DNA from: Pseudomonas wuhanensis
GTDB taxonomy: Bacteria; Pseudomonadota; Gammaproteobacteria; Pseudomonadales; Pseudomonadaceae
DNA length: 64,000 nucleotides
NCBI RefSeq assembly: GCF_030687395.1
Contig: NZ_CP117430.1
Location: 1-64,000 of the forward strand
Reading direction: 5' to 3'
Position numbers and translations under genes: made by a program. Numbering within the stretch: the stretch's first letter is position 1; each line of letters begins with the position of its first letter. The notes under the pieces were generated by a model that did not search any database, was not told the DNA's origin, and saw nothing but the letters and a program-made list of their open reading frames with translations. Below are positions 1 through 12,375 of this stretch, in pieces.

Positions 1-1494
1 GTAGAGCTTTTGCGCGATGAGCTGCCTGCCCAACAATTCAACACTTGGATCCGTCCACTACAGGTCGAAGCCGAAGGCGATGAGCTGCGTGTCTACGCGC
101 CGAATCGTTTTGTTCTCGACTGGGTCAATGAAAAGTACCTGGGCCGTGTCCTTGAACTGCTCGATGAGCATGGCAATGGCCTGGCGCCGGCGCTTTCCTT
201 ATTAATAGGCAGCAAACGCAGTTCGGCACCGCGTGCGGCACCCAATGCCCCGTTGGCCGCTGCGGCGTCCCAGGCTCAGGCCGCTCAAGCGCCTGTCAGC
301 ACTCCGGCGCCAGCCCCGGCAGCCGCCTCGACCAAACGTGCGACACAAAAAGTTGCTGAACTCAGTGAAGAGCCGTCCCGCGACAGCTTCGATCCAATGG
401 CCGGCGCCAGTTCGCAACAGGCCCCGGTTCGCGCCGAACAACGCACGGTGCAGGTCGAAGGCGCGCTCAAGCACACCAGCTACCTGAACCGCACCTTTAC
501 CTTCGAGAACTTCGTCGAAGGCAAGTCCAACCAACTGGCCCGTGCTGCGGCCTGGCAGGTGGCGGACAACCCCAAGCACGGCTATAACCCGCTCTTCCTT
601 TATGGCGGTGTCGGCTTGGGTAAAACCCACTTGATGCACGCTGTGGGTAACCACCTATTAAAGAAGAATCCGAATGCCAAGGTTGTGTACCTGCATTCCG
701 AGCGTTTCGTTGCGGACATGGTCAAGGCCTTGCAGCTGAATGCGATCAACGAGTTCAAGCGCTTCTACCGCTCGGTGGATGCGTTGCTGATCGATGACAT
801 TCAGTTCTTTGCCCGCAAGGAACGCTCCCAGGAAGAGTTTTTCCACACCTTCAACGCCCTGCTTGAAGGTGGCCAGCAGGTCATTCTTACCAGTGACCGC
901 TATCCGAAAGAAATCGAAGGCCTTGAAGAACGCCTCAAATCCCGCTTTGGCTGGGGCCTGACGGTAGCCGTCGAGCCGCCGGAGCTGGAAACCCGTGTGG
1001 CGATCCTGATGAAAAAGGCCGACCAGGCCAAAGTCGATCTGCCACACGACGCGGCGTTCTTCATTGCCCAGCGTATTCGCTCCAACGTCCGAGAGCTGGA
1101 AGGCGCGCTTAAACGCGTGATCGCCCACTCGCACTTCATGGGCCGCGACATCACCATCGAGCTGATTCGCGAATCCCTGAAAGACTTGTTGGCGCTGCAA
1201 GACAAACTGGTGTCTGTGGATAACATTCAGCGCACCGTCGCCGAGTATTACAAGATCAAGATCTCCGACCTGCTGTCCAAGCGTCGTTCACGCTCGGTAG
1301 CACGTCCGCGTCAGGTCGCCATGGCGTTGTCCAAGGAACTGACCAACCACAGCCTGCCGGAAATCGGCGATGTGTTTGGCGGCCGCGACCACACGACTGT
1401 TTTGCACGCCTGCCGCAAGATCAACGAGCTTAAGGAATCCGACGCGGACATCCGCGAGGACTACAAGAACCTGCTGCGTACACTGACTACTTGA
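1..1494 (+). CDS. dnaA: Chromosomal replication initiator DnaA (5' end cut off)
   Basis: DnaA is the AAA+ ATPase that binds DnaA boxes, melts oriC and loads the helicase. The reading frame is open from base 1 with no start codon, so the first few residues lie outside the window. A Pro/Ala/Gln-rich linker (domain II, about codons 75-150) is followed by the AAA+ core with Walker [10 protein letters not shown] (near codon 203) and Walker [10 protein letters not shown]. The C-terminal box-binding helix-turn-helix carries the signature [15 protein letters not shown]. The frame contains one perfect DnaA box (1215-1223). dnaN follows after 39 bases, the usual dnaA-dnaN-recF-gyrB order. oriC itself would lie upstream, outside the window. 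Confidence 0.98.
   Translation, partial: VELLRDELPAQQFNTWIRPLQVEAEGDELRVYAPNRFVLDWVNEKYLGRVLELLDEHGNGLAPALSLLIGSKRSSAPRAAPNAPLAAAASQAQAAQAPVSTPAPAPAAASTKRATQKVAELSEEPSRDSFDPMAGASSQQAPVRAEQRTVQVEGALKHTSYLNRTFTFENFVEGKSNQLARAAAWQVADNPKHGYNPLFLYGGVGLGKTHLMHAVGNHLLKKNPNAKVVYLHSERFVADMVKALQLNAINEFKRFYRSVDALLIDDIQFFARKERSQEEFFHTFNALLEGGQQVILTSDRYPKEIEGLEERLKSRFGWGLTVAVEPPELETRVAILMKKADQAKVDLPHDAAFFIAQRIRSNVRELEGALKRVIAHSHFMGRDITIELIRESLKDLLALQDKLVSVDNIQRTVAEYYKIKISDLLSKRRSRSVARPRQVAMALSKELTNHSLPEIGDVFGGRDHTTVLHACRKINELKESDADIREDYKNLLRTLTT
1215..1223 (-). promoter_or_regulatory. DnaA box inside dnaA
   Basis: Perfect TTATCCACA on the minus strand (TGTGGATAA on plus), within the dnaA coding sequence. 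It is the only perfect copy I found in the first 10.9 kb. Confidence 0.6.
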
Positions 1495-1533
1495 TGAACA
1501 CCAGCGCAGCTTATTAAGGCAAGGGACTAGACC

Positions 1534-2637
1534 ATGCATTTCACCATTCAACGCGAAGCCCTGTTGAAACCCCTGCAACTGGTCGCAGGCGTCGTCGAGC
1601 GCCGACAGACCTTGCCGGTGCTCTCCAACGTGCTACTAGTTGTCGAAGGCCAGCAACTGTCGCTGACCGGTACCGACCTGGAAGTCGAGCTGGTCGGTCG
1701 TGTGCAACTCGAAGAGCCTGCGGACCCGGGTTCCATCACTGTACCTGCGCGCAAGCTGATGGACATCTGCAAGAGCTTGCCGAACGATGCGCTGATCGAT
1801 ATCAAGGTCGATGAGCAGAAGCTCGTGGTAAAGGCCGGCCGTAGCCGCTTCACCCTGTCGACCCTGCCAGCCAACGACTTCCCGACGGTGGAAGAAGGCC
1901 CGGGTTCGCTGACCTGCAGCCTTGAACAAAGCAAACTGCGTCGTCTGATTGAGCGTACTAGCTTCGCCATGGCGCAGCAGGACGTACGTTACTACCTCAA
2001 CGGCATGCTGCTGGAAGTATCGGCCGGGATCATCCGCGCCGTGGCGACCGACGGTCACCGTCTGGCCATGTGCTCGATGCAGGCTGATATCGGTCAGCCG
2101 GATCGTCATCAGGTGATCGTACCGCGCAAAGGTATTCTGGAACTGGCGCGTCTGCTGACCGAACCGGACGGCAACGTCAGCATCGTGCTGGGTCAACACC
2201 ACATCCGCGCCACCACTGGCGAGTTCACCTTCACCTCGAAACTGGTCGACGGTAAATTCCCTGACTACGAGCGTGTTCTGCCTAAAGGCGGCGACAAGCT
2301 GGTACTTGGCGATCGCCAGGCCCTGCGTGAAGCGTTCAGCCGTACTGCGATTCTGTCAAACGAGAAGTATCGTGGCATCCGTCTGCAACTGGCCAATGGT
2401 CAGCTGAAGATCCAGGCGAACAACCCGGAGCAGGAAGAAGCAGAAGAGGAAGTGGGCGTTGAGTACAACGGCGGCTCCCTGGAAATCGGCTTCAACGTGA
2501 GCTATCTGCTCGACGTACTGGGCGTGATGACCACCGAGCAGGTTCGCTTGATCCTGTCCGACTCCAACAGCAGTGCGCTGGTACAAGAGTCCGACAACGA
2601 CGACTCGGCCTACGTTGTCATGCCGATGCGTCTGTAA
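1534..2637 (+). CDS. dnaN: DNA polymerase III beta sliding clamp
   Basis: The 367-residue protein is the normal length for the ring-shaped processivity clamp that tethers polymerase III and repair polymerases to DNA. The start MHFTIQREALLKPLQLV and the end YVVMPMRL are typical of the pseudomonad clamp. The ATG follows a purine-rich AAGGCAAGGGA stretch that serves as ribosome binding site. It sits 39 bases after dnaA and 20 bases before recF, so co-transcription with both is likely. Confidence 0.98.
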   Translation: MHFTIQREALLKPLQLVAGVVERRQTLPVLSNVLLVVEGQQLSLTGTDLEVELVGRVQLEEPADPGSITVPARKLMDICKSLPNDALIDIKVDEQKLVVKAGRSRFTLSTLPANDFPTVEEGPGSLTCSLEQSKLRRLIERTSFAMAQQDVRYYLNGMLLEVSAGIIRAVATDGHRLAMCSMQADIGQPDRHQVIVPRKGILELARLLTEPDGNVSIVLGQHHIRATTGEFTFTSKLVDGKFPDYERVLPKGGDKLVLGDRQALREAFSRTAILSNEKYRGIRLQLANGQLKIQANNPEQEEAEEEVGVEYNGGSLEIGFNVSYLLDVLGVMTTEQVRLILSDSNSSALVQESDNDDSAYVVMPMRL

Positions 2638-2657
2638 TCATGTTCAGCAGAAGCTAG

Positions 2658-6184
<3,527 letters not shown>

Positions 6185-6205
6185 TCCGGCAGGACCGCTA
6201 AAACG

Positions 6206-6237
6206 AAAAAGGCCAACGCTAAGCGTTGGCCTTTTTT
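6206..6237. terminator. Terminator between gyrB and the response regulator
   Basis: The 10-bp stem GGCCAACGCT/AGCGTTGGCC with a one-base centre is flanked by an A-run and a T-run, so it can end transcription from both sides. gyrB and the response regulator converge on it. Confidence 0.92.
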
Positions 6238-6256
6238 ATTGATCGTCGAAACGTCG

Positions 6257-6976
6257 TCATGCGCTAGCAGCGGCCACACTCTCAAGCCGATACCCATACC
6301 CGTAAATCGTCAGCAGTTGCCAACCGCGATCGGCCGTCAGGCCCAGCTTGTTGCGCAGGCGATAAATATGAGTATCCAGCGGGCGTGAGGAGACTATTTC
6401 TTCATGGGTCCAAAAGCGCTCATACAAGTATTCACGGGATAAAGGTCGGCCCAGATTGGCGAACAGGCAACGGGCGAGACGGTATTCCCGTTCGGTCAGG
6501 CTGATGGGGGTGGAGGCGCGGGTGACGGTGAGTTCGGCGTCGTCGAATTCGAGGTCATTGAAGGTCAGTATTTCGGTGGCTGACGCGCGTTGCAGCCCAT
6601 GCCGACGAAGCACCGCACTGACCCGAGCCATCAGCTCGTTGGGACGAAACGGTTTGCTCACGTAATCGTCGGCCCCGGCGTTTAACGCCTGGACGATATC
6701 GCTTTCGGTATCGCGACTGGTGAGCATGATCGCGGCCGGTGGCACGTCCATGTGTTCACGGGTCCAGCGCAACAACGCCAGTCCGCTGATATCGGGCAGT
6801 TGCCAATCGAGTATCAGCAGATCGAAGGTCTCCCGCCGGAGCTGCCGCAGCAAGTCCTCTCCCCGCTCAAAGCAATGCAGCGTCCACGCCTGCTCTCCCG
6901 TAGCGGGGATCTGTCGCAGTGTCTGTTCCACCCGACGTAGTTCGGCGGGTTCGTCATCCAGTATTGCGACACGCAT
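6257..6976 (-). CDS. OmpR/PhoB-family response regulator
   Basis: The protein has a receiver domain (residues 1-120; acidic pocket DDE at 7-9, phospho-acceptor Asp57 in LLILDWQLPD, Lys in SKPF) and a winged-helix DNA-binding domain ending in LLTIYGYGYRLE. The start MRVAILDDEP is chosen because receiver domains begin just before the first strand; a longer in-frame start adds six residues. It is divergent from the FecR-domain protein and the CHASE2 kinase and is the obvious partner of that kinase. Target genes are unknown; the shared upstream region holds a perfect inverted repeat at 7329-7346. Confidence 0.93.
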   Translation of the reverse strand: MRVAILDDEPAELRRVEQTLRQIPATGEQAWTLHCFERGEDLLRQLRRETFDLLILDWQLPDISGLALLRWTREHMDVPPAAIMLTSRDTESDIVQALNAGADDYVSKPFRPNELMARVSAVLRRHGLQRASATEILTFNDLEFDDAELTVTRASTPISLTEREYRLARCLFANLGRPLSREYLYERFWTHEEIVSSRPLDTHIYRLRNKLGLTADRGWQLLTIYGYGYRLESVAAASA

Positions 6977-7462
6977 GCCGAGTGTTTCCTTCATCTCGTA
7001 AGTGCAAAGTAAAAATTCCTACGGGAGTTTAGGCTGATTGATTGAATCTAAACAATTGTGGTGAATTGCTTCGATGTTCCCGAGTAGGGCTATCGCTGAT
7101 AGCACTTCGCCGATGGGATGGTTTAGCCTTCGACCAATTCTGAACAAATATTGAGAATCGGCTCGCAAGGTCACTTATGCCGGTAAATTCGTCGTCGCTG
7201 AGCGGCACAGGGGCATTGGGATGTGCTCCGACGCAGGGAGCGTCAACGCCAACCTGGCAGGACCGTCGATTGCCGGTTTTCGACAGTCTGCAGTTCAGGG
7301 GAAAACACACGGAGTGCCTGCTCGGTTCTGACACAGGGATGTGTCATCTCTCATGTCCTTTGCTCCCATGGCTATCTGCCAGAGCGTCCAGTCAGGTATC
7401 GTGCGTCAAATACTTGTGTGCGTTATCCGGCGTGATTTTCATAAGAGCATAAAAGCCAATCC
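6977..7462. promoter_or_regulatory. Divergent promoter region of the FecR/CHASE2 module
   Basis: This 486-bp gap lies between the divergently transcribed response regulator and FecR-domain gene. I see no convincing gene: frames in it look like low-complexity chance ORFs. It must hold both promoters. The bases next to the regulator are relatively AT-rich, and a perfect 7-bp inverted repeat (7329-7346) lies about 115 bases before the FecR-domain gene. Confidence 0.6.
7329..7346. promoter_or_regulatory. Perfect inverted repeat, possible operator
   Basis: TGACACA and TGTGTCA are separated by four bases (GGGA). The symmetry and position between divergent genes suggest a protein-binding site. OmpR-family regulators more often use direct repeats, so the binder is uncertain. 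Confidence 0.4.
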
Positions 7463-8458
7463 ATGAACCCCCTGACCTTATTGCTCCCACGCCGTTCGGG
7501 TGTCTGTCTGTTACTGATTGCTGGCCTGATGGGATTGCTCACCCAAAGTGCATCAGCAACGGGTGCCTCGGTAAAACGTCTGCCTTATATCGATGAAAAC
7601 CAACAATGCCGTGGTCAACCGCTGCCGGCGACTGTCGAGCATCTGACCGGCGAAGCCTGGAAGCTGGACGCCAAAGGCAAGCAGACACCATTGCAGGAAG
7701 GCATGTCGATCGACGAGCAGGAAGGCGTCAAAACCTCGCCCTCGGCGTTTGTCAGCCTGTCCCTGGGTGATGGCTCGCGGGTGGTGTTGCCCTCCAGTTC
7801 CCATATCACCTTGCATCTCAATGAAGAACAATCGATCCCTCAGGTCATTCTTGAGCAGGGGCAGGTTGAGTCGTATGTGATCAAACGTGCCAGCGACCAT
7901 GATCGCTTTCAGATCGTCACGCCGGTCGGTGTACTGGGCGTACGGGGCACGCATTTTCGGGTGCGCAACGATGACGGTGGCCAGGCACTACTTGAGGTTC
8001 TGAACGGACAAGTGGCGGTCAACCGCGATGAGGAAACGTCTGGCTCGCGCCCTGCCCGGTCGGCTGCCAAACGGACTCAGAGCCCTGAAGCTGACGAGGT
8101 CCAGGTCATGGCCCGTCAGGGTTTGCGTATTCAGAAACAAGGCACATTGACGCCAATCGACTTGCTACCTGCCCCTCGTTTGTTGGGGCAAGCCGGACAG
8201 AAGGGTAATGTGCCTGTGTGGCAATTGATCATGAAACCCATCGAAGGGGCCACGCGTTATCGGGCGCAAGTGGCCACCGACGCAGCCTTTATGGACATCA
8301 AGCAAGAACAGTTTTCCAGCACGCCAGAGGTCAAATTCAGCGGGCTGAAAGCGTTTTTCTACCATGTTCGCCTGTCGGCCTATGATGTTCAGGGGTTAGA
8401 GGGAGAGACCGGGGTGTATGACATTTTCTATTACCCCAAGACCACCCGTGTCCAATAG
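7463..8458 (+). CDS. Secreted FecR-domain protein
   Basis: 331 residues. The N-terminus is a classic signal peptide (charged start, hydrophobic core LLLIAGLMGLLTQ, cleavage near ASA at 30-33), so the protein should be periplasmic. A FecR-type beta domain spans roughly residues 85-195 (LGDGSRVVLPSSS, then TPVGVLGVRGTHFRV). The C-terminal region (about 250-325) looks like a fibronectin-III-type fold. No LysM or membrane anchor is visible. Unlike classical FecR there is no sigma-factor gene beside it; the next gene, 18 bases on, is a CHASE2 kinase whose sensor domain is also predicted to be extracytoplasmic. I infer that it supplies or modulates the signal for that kinase. Confidence 0.88.
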   Translation: MNPLTLLLPRRSGVCLLLIAGLMGLLTQSASATGASVKRLPYIDENQQCRGQPLPATVEHLTGEAWKLDAKGKQTPLQEGMSIDEQEGVKTSPSAFVSLSLGDGSRVVLPSSSHITLHLNEEQSIPQVILEQGQVESYVIKRASDHDRFQIVTPVGVLGVRGTHFRVRNDDGGQALLEVLNGQVAVNRDEETSGSRPARSAAKRTQSPEADEVQVMARQGLRIQKQGTLTPIDLLPAPRLLGQAGQKGNVPVWQLIMKPIEGATRYRAQVATDAAFMDIKQEQFSSTPEVKFSGLKAFFYHVRLSAYDVQGLEGETGVYDIFYYPKTTRVQ

Positions 8459-8476
8459 CGCCCTGGCCGACGACCG

Positions 8477-10789
8477 ATGAAGAACCGGCCAAGGAAAGAT
8501 GACCGCGAGCCGACCCAGGCTCAGCGGTTGTTTCAGCGGATGGTCCGCGAGTGGCTTTGGGTCTGTCTGATCCTGTTGCCGCTGACGGCGATGCTGTCCA
8601 TGACTCAGGGTCTTGCCCTGAGTAATCTGCTGTATGACAACCTGCGCCGGCTAAGCCCGCTGCCGGTGGACCCGCGCATACTCATCGTCACGATCGATGA
8701 CTACAGCTTGCAGCAGCTTGGCCAATGGCCGTGGTCGCGGGCCATGCACGCGCAACTGCTGGATCGGCTCAGCGCCGCGAACGTTAAAGGCGTTCTATTC
8801 GACGTTATCTTCAGCGAGCCCGATAGCCAACCCGAGAACGATCAGCTTTTGGCCCAGGCGGCCTGCCGGGCCGGAAATGTTTTCGTGCCGCTGCTGCGCG
8901 AAGATGTAGCGCGTTATGGTCAGCCCTTGGGGGAAATTGAACCGGTGGATCCGCTGAACCATTGTGCCAAAAGCGTTGGGCATATCAATGCCGAAGCAGA
9001 TGCCGACGGAATTGTGCGCAGCGTGTATTTAAGCGAAGGACCGGCGCAAAACCCCCGTCCGCAACTGGCCTGGTTGCTGTACGAAGAAACCCTTGCCGAC
9101 AAGGGAAATGCACCGATGCCCGGTGCCCCGGCCTTGCCATCGGCGCAAGGCTGGCAGCGATCCCATGAAATACGGATTCCTTTCATCCATTCCGATGCGG
9201 GCTTTCCCAGCGTGCCCTACGTCAGCGTACTGCGCGGCGAAGTCCCGCCCGAGTTGCTGCGCGATCGCTTGATCCTGATCGGCTCGACCGCTCCAGGCCT
9301 GGGCGACCGCTACGTGACACCGCAATCGGCCAGCATCGGCACCACACCGGGTGTCGAGGTCCAGGCGAATATCCTTAACGGGCTGCTGCAACAGCGCAAC
9401 ATCGTGGTTCTCGATCAGCGCTTGGCGGCGTTGTTATCGGTGGTAATTGTCGGTGAGTTGCTGGGCCTGCTGTTGGTGCGTCCTCGTCGCGCCCTATGGC
9501 TGACTCTGGGTGCAATGACGGCCGCTCTACTGGGTTCCGGTTTACTGTTGCGCCTTGGCTGGTGGTGGTCCCCGGCTGCGAGCCTGATGGGTATTTTGCT
9601 GGGGTACCTGATCTGGAATTGGCGACGGCTGAATGCAGTGCTCGCCTATTTCGGCTGGGAACTGGCGCGCCTGGACAGCGAGCCAAAAGTTTTTCCCGAA
9701 CGTCGTCGCACCCAGGCCCCGGACGGTGATGTGCTGCAAGGGCAAATCGTTGCGCTGGAGCAGGCCATGAGCCGGACGCGCGACACCCGACGTTTCATCG
9801 CCGATGGACTTGAATACTTGCCGGTGGCGACGCTGATCAGCGATCCGGGCGGACGTATTCTGCTGGCCAACCGCAAAGCCCGAGAGGTATTTGGTCGTGG
9901 TCTGGTGGGTGAGGACGTGCTCGAGCAACTGAGCGACCTGGGTTACCCGGTGCTGTCCGACGGCACACGGTCTGCATTGTCGAACCTCGAGCCGTTGGAG
10001 TTTCGCGATGTTCAGGCACGCAGCCTGCGTCTGGATCGGGCACCGTTATTGCCGGCCGAAGGTGACTCCGTGATCGGCTGGTTGTTGAGCCTTACTGACC
10101 TGAGCGTCGAGCGCGACGCCGAGGAGCAGCGAGCTGTATTGCTGCGCTTTTTGTCTCATGACCTCAGGGCTCCCCATTCGGCGATACTTGCCTTGCTCGA
10201 CGTTCAGCGGCATCAGGTGTCCGGTGACACTCAGGTGTTCAGTCAGATCGAGTTACAAGTGCGCAAGGCGCTGAACCTGACCGAGGCGTTTGTGCAGTTG
10301 GCAAAAGCCGAGTCCGAGGCCTATCAGTTTCAGCCGAGCATGTTCGCGATGTTATTGCTCGATACCTTCGACCAGGCCTCGAGCATCGCTCATCTGAAGA
10401 ACATTCAATTGCTGCATGACCTCGACGAAGACGCTGAAGCGTTGGTCCTGGCCGATCAATCGTTACTGACACGGGCACTGTTCAACCTGCTGGAAAACGC
10501 CATCAAGTACAGTCCGGCGGGGTCGCAGATATCGGTGCGTGTGAGTTATGACGAAGGCTGGTTGATATGCGAGATCGCCGATCAGGGCCGAGGGATTGCC
10601 GTCGAAGAGCTTCCCGAGTTGTTCAGTCAGTATCGGCGTTTTGCATCGGCTCATGGCAGCGACGGTCTGGGACTGGGTTTGTCCATGGTCAAGGCCGTGG
10701 TGGACCGTCATGGCGGGAGGATTTCCTGTCATAGCGTGCTGGGGCAAGGCACGACGTTCAGTGTTCAGTTACCGCTATTGAGCGAGTGA
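8477..10789 (+). CDS. CHASE2-domain sensor histidine kinase
   Basis: 770 residues. One membrane segment (about 28-50) leads into an extracytoplasmic CHASE2 domain (about 55-310), then three closely spaced membrane segments (about 315-385), the arrangement typical of CHASE2 proteins. A PAS-like region (about 445-545) precedes the HisKA box LSHDLRAPHSAIL with phospho-acceptor His561. The HATPase domain has N-box NLLENAIKYSP, G1 DQGRGI and G2 GLGLGLSMVK. It should autophosphorylate and pass phosphate to the divergent OmpR-type regulator. The ligand is unknown; the co-transcribed secreted FecR-domain protein is a candidate partner. Confidence 0.93.
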   Translation: MKNRPRKDDREPTQAQRLFQRMVREWLWVCLILLPLTAMLSMTQGLALSNLLYDNLRRLSPLPVDPRILIVTIDDYSLQQLGQWPWSRAMHAQLLDRLSAANVKGVLFDVIFSEPDSQPENDQLLAQAACRAGNVFVPLLREDVARYGQPLGEIEPVDPLNHCAKSVGHINAEADADGIVRSVYLSEGPAQNPRPQLAWLLYEETLADKGNAPMPGAPALPSAQGWQRSHEIRIPFIHSDAGFPSVPYVSVLRGEVPPELLRDRLILIGSTAPGLGDRYVTPQSASIGTTPGVEVQANILNGLLQQRNIVVLDQRLAALLSVVIVGELLGLLLVRPRRALWLTLGAMTAALLGSGLLLRLGWWWSPAASLMGILLGYLIWNWRRLNAVLAYFGWELARLDSEPKVFPERRRTQAPDGDVLQGQIVALEQAMSRTRDTRRFIADGLEYLPVATLISDPGGRILLANRKAREVFGRGLVGEDVLEQLSDLGYPVLSDGTRSALSNLEPLEFRDVQARSLRLDRAPLLPAEGDSVIGWLLSLTDLSVERDAEEQRAVLLRFLSHDLRAPHSAILALLDVQRHQVSGDTQVFSQIELQVRKALNLTEAFVQLAKAESEAYQFQPSMFAMLLLDTFDQASSIAHLKNIQLLHDLDEDAEALVLADQSLLTRALFNLLENAIKYSPAGSQISVRVSYDEGWLICEIADQGRGIAVEELPELFSQYRRFASAHGSDGLGLGLSMVKAVVDRHGGRISCHSVLGQGTTFSVQLPLLSE

Positions 10790-10811
10790 TCCAGACGGTT
10801 TCAACAGGCAT

Positions 10812-10842
10812 AAAAAAACCGGCTATATCAGCCGGTTTTTTT
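10812..10842. terminator. Intrinsic terminator after the CHASE2 kinase
   Basis: ACCGGCT and AGCCGGT form the stem around ATATC. An A-run precedes it and a T-run follows, so it can work in both directions, for the kinase on plus and plsC on minus. Confidence 0.9.
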
Positions 10843-10845
10843 ACG

Positions 10846-10970
10846 TCCGAAAAAACTTATGCACCTTTTTCGATGTTTTATTTTCTTAAGAAATATGTAG
10901 GTAAATCATAAGCTTAAAAACTAAAAACGACGGTTTTCAACAAAACGGTACACAGGTTATCCACAGAATC
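10846..10970. promoter_or_regulatory. AT-rich intergenic region with a DnaA box
   Basis: About 125 bp, strikingly AT-rich for this chromosome, holding TTATTTTC, TTAAGAAATATG and AAGCTTAAAAACTAAAAA. It ends in a perfect DnaA box (10957-10965) and contains a near-match TTATGCACC. Both flanking genes end towards it, so it is not an obvious promoter. A protein-binding or DnaA-titration role is inference. Confidence 0.5.
10957..10965 (+). promoter_or_regulatory. DnaA box, intergenic
   Basis: Perfect TTATCCACA at the edge of the AT-rich gap after plsC. One of only two perfect copies in the window that lie fully between genes. Confidence 0.65.
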
Positions 10971-11750
10971 TCAGACAGTCACTTGATCAGTAGCGTTTGG
11001 TGCCGCGGGGGCTGCTGGCAGTGAACCCATCTCGCGCTGCATCTGTTCGTTCCAGGCCTGCACCCGATCATTCAGGTCGGCAATGGCTCGCGGTCCACTA
11101 CCTTCGGCGTACATCGGCGCGCCAATGATGACGGTGATCACGCCCTCCTGCTTCGCCCAACCGGTTTTTGGCCAGAACTTGCCGGCATTGTGCGCAATCG
11201 GCAGCACCGGTAATGACGCATTGACGGCCAACGCGGTACCACCGCGGGAGAACTTGCCGATGGTGCCGTAAGGAACGCGAGTCCCTTCCGGGAAAATCAG
11301 CACCCAGACATTGTCCTTGAGCAGTTCATCGCCCTTCTTCGCCACATGCTTGAGCGCGGCTTTCGGGTTGTCACGGTCAATGGCGATCGGCCGCAGCATG
11401 GCCATGGCCCAGCCGAAAAATGGCACGTAGAGCAGTTCGCGCTTGAGCACTTGGCTCAACGGTTCGAAGTACGCTGAGAGAAAGAACGTCTCCCAGGTGC
11501 TCTGGTGGTTCGACTGAATCACGCAGGGCTGCTCAGGTACGTTCTCGGCACCCTTCACTTCGTAGCTGATGCCCAGAAAAACCTTGCTCAGCCACAAGGC
11601 GCAGCGGCACCAGTACACGTTGATAAAGCGATAACGCGCCTTGAACGGCAGAAACGGCGCGATAAAAAAGCTCAGGGTGCACCAGAGCAAAGAGCTGGTG
11701 CCCAGCAGCAGGTAAAAGAGGAAAGTTCTGATGGCCTGCAGTATCGACAT
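10971..11750 (-). CDS. plsC: 1-acyl-sn-glycerol-3-phosphate acyltransferase (PlsC family)
   Basis: Transfers an acyl chain to lysophosphatidate, giving phosphatidate for phospholipid synthesis at the inner membrane. The start MSILQAIRTFLFYLLLG (259 residues) puts a membrane segment at the N-terminus. The acyltransferase motifs are NHQSTWE (H-x4-E in place of the common H-x4-D) and FPEGTR. It lies downstream of gmhB and glyQS on the same strand. In P. aeruginosa the equivalent gene follows gyrB directly, as I recall; here a two-component module separates them. Confidence 0.93.
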   Translation of the reverse strand: MSILQAIRTFLFYLLLGTSSLLWCTLSFFIAPFLPFKARYRFINVYWCRCALWLSKVFLGISYEVKGAENVPEQPCVIQSNHQSTWETFFLSAYFEPLSQVLKRELLYVPFFGWAMAMLRPIAIDRDNPKAALKHVAKKGDELLKDNVWVLIFPEGTRVPYGTIGKFSRGGTALAVNASLPVLPIAHNAGKFWPKTGWAKQEGVITVIIGAPMYAEGSGPRAIADLNDRVQAWNEQMQREMGSLPAAPAAPNATDQVTV

Positions 11751-11831
11751 GGCGACATTTACCGTTGCGGGCACTGCCCGCCTATTCAAGCGCACTCCCG
11801 ATCAGTCCTTGGTCAGGATGTCAGAAGAGCC

Positions 11832-12365
11832 TTAGTTGTGGATAAGTTCCGCGGCAATCGCCGCCAGATCGTCAAAAATCAAGGTGCCCGCCGGTAGGGT
11901 CAAGCCCTGCGTCTTTTCGCCTTTCCCGGTCTTTACCAAAACTGGCTGAGAGTCGACGGCTCTGGCGGCTTCCAGGTCACCGAGAGTATCGCCGACGAAC
12001 CATAGATTCGTCAGCGAAACGTTGTAATGCGCGGCGATGGTTTTCAACATCCCGGGTTTTGGCTTGCGGCAATCGCAGCCATCGTCTGGCCCGTGCGGGC
12101 AATAGACGATCAGCCCGACTTCGCCGCCCTGCTCTGCCACCAGCTCGCGCAAGCGAGTGTGCATGGCATCCAGGGTGGCGATGTCGTAATAGCCGCGAGC
12201 GATGCCCGACTGGTTGGTAGCGACCGCCACCGTCCAGCCGGCTTTGCTCAACTGCGCGATCGCTTCGATCGAACCGGGGAGCGGAATCCACTCCTCCACC
12301 GACTTGATGTACGCGTCGGAGTCGTAATTGATCACTCCGTCCCGATCGAGAATCAGCAGTTTCAA
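11832..12365 (-). CDS. gmhB: D-glycero-beta-D-manno-heptose 1,7-bisphosphate 7-phosphatase
   Basis: A HAD-superfamily phosphatase in ADP-heptose synthesis for the LPS inner core. The catalytic DRDGV motif is at the N-terminus, the TNQSGIARG motif follows, and a zinc loop of the form CPHGPDDGCDCRKPKPG is intact. I choose TTG at 12365 (177 residues, MKLLILDRDG) because GGAG lies 6-7 bases upstream and any earlier start would run back into glyS. It begins 10 bases after the glyS stop. Its last codons contain a DnaA box (11837-11845). Confidence 0.93.
   Translation of the reverse strand: MKLLILDRDGVINYDSDAYIKSVEEWIPLPGSIEAIAQLSKAGWTVAVATNQSGIARGYYDIATLDAMHTRLRELVAEQGGEVGLIVYCPHGPDDGCDCRKPKPGMLKTIAAHYNVSLTNLWFVGDTLGDLEAARAVDSQPVLVKTGKGEKTQGLTLPAGTLIFDDLAAIAAELIHN
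11837..11845 (-). promoter_or_regulatory. DnaA box at the 3' end of gmhB
   Basis: TGTGGATAA on plus, a perfect box on minus, overlapping the codons just before the gmhB stop. Confidence 0.55.
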
Positions 12366-12375
12366 CAGCAGCTCC

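Noticed and set aside
7177..7452. 91-codon frame before the FecR-domain gene
   Set aside because: No ribosome binding site or family likeness; the area is better explained as a divergent promoter.
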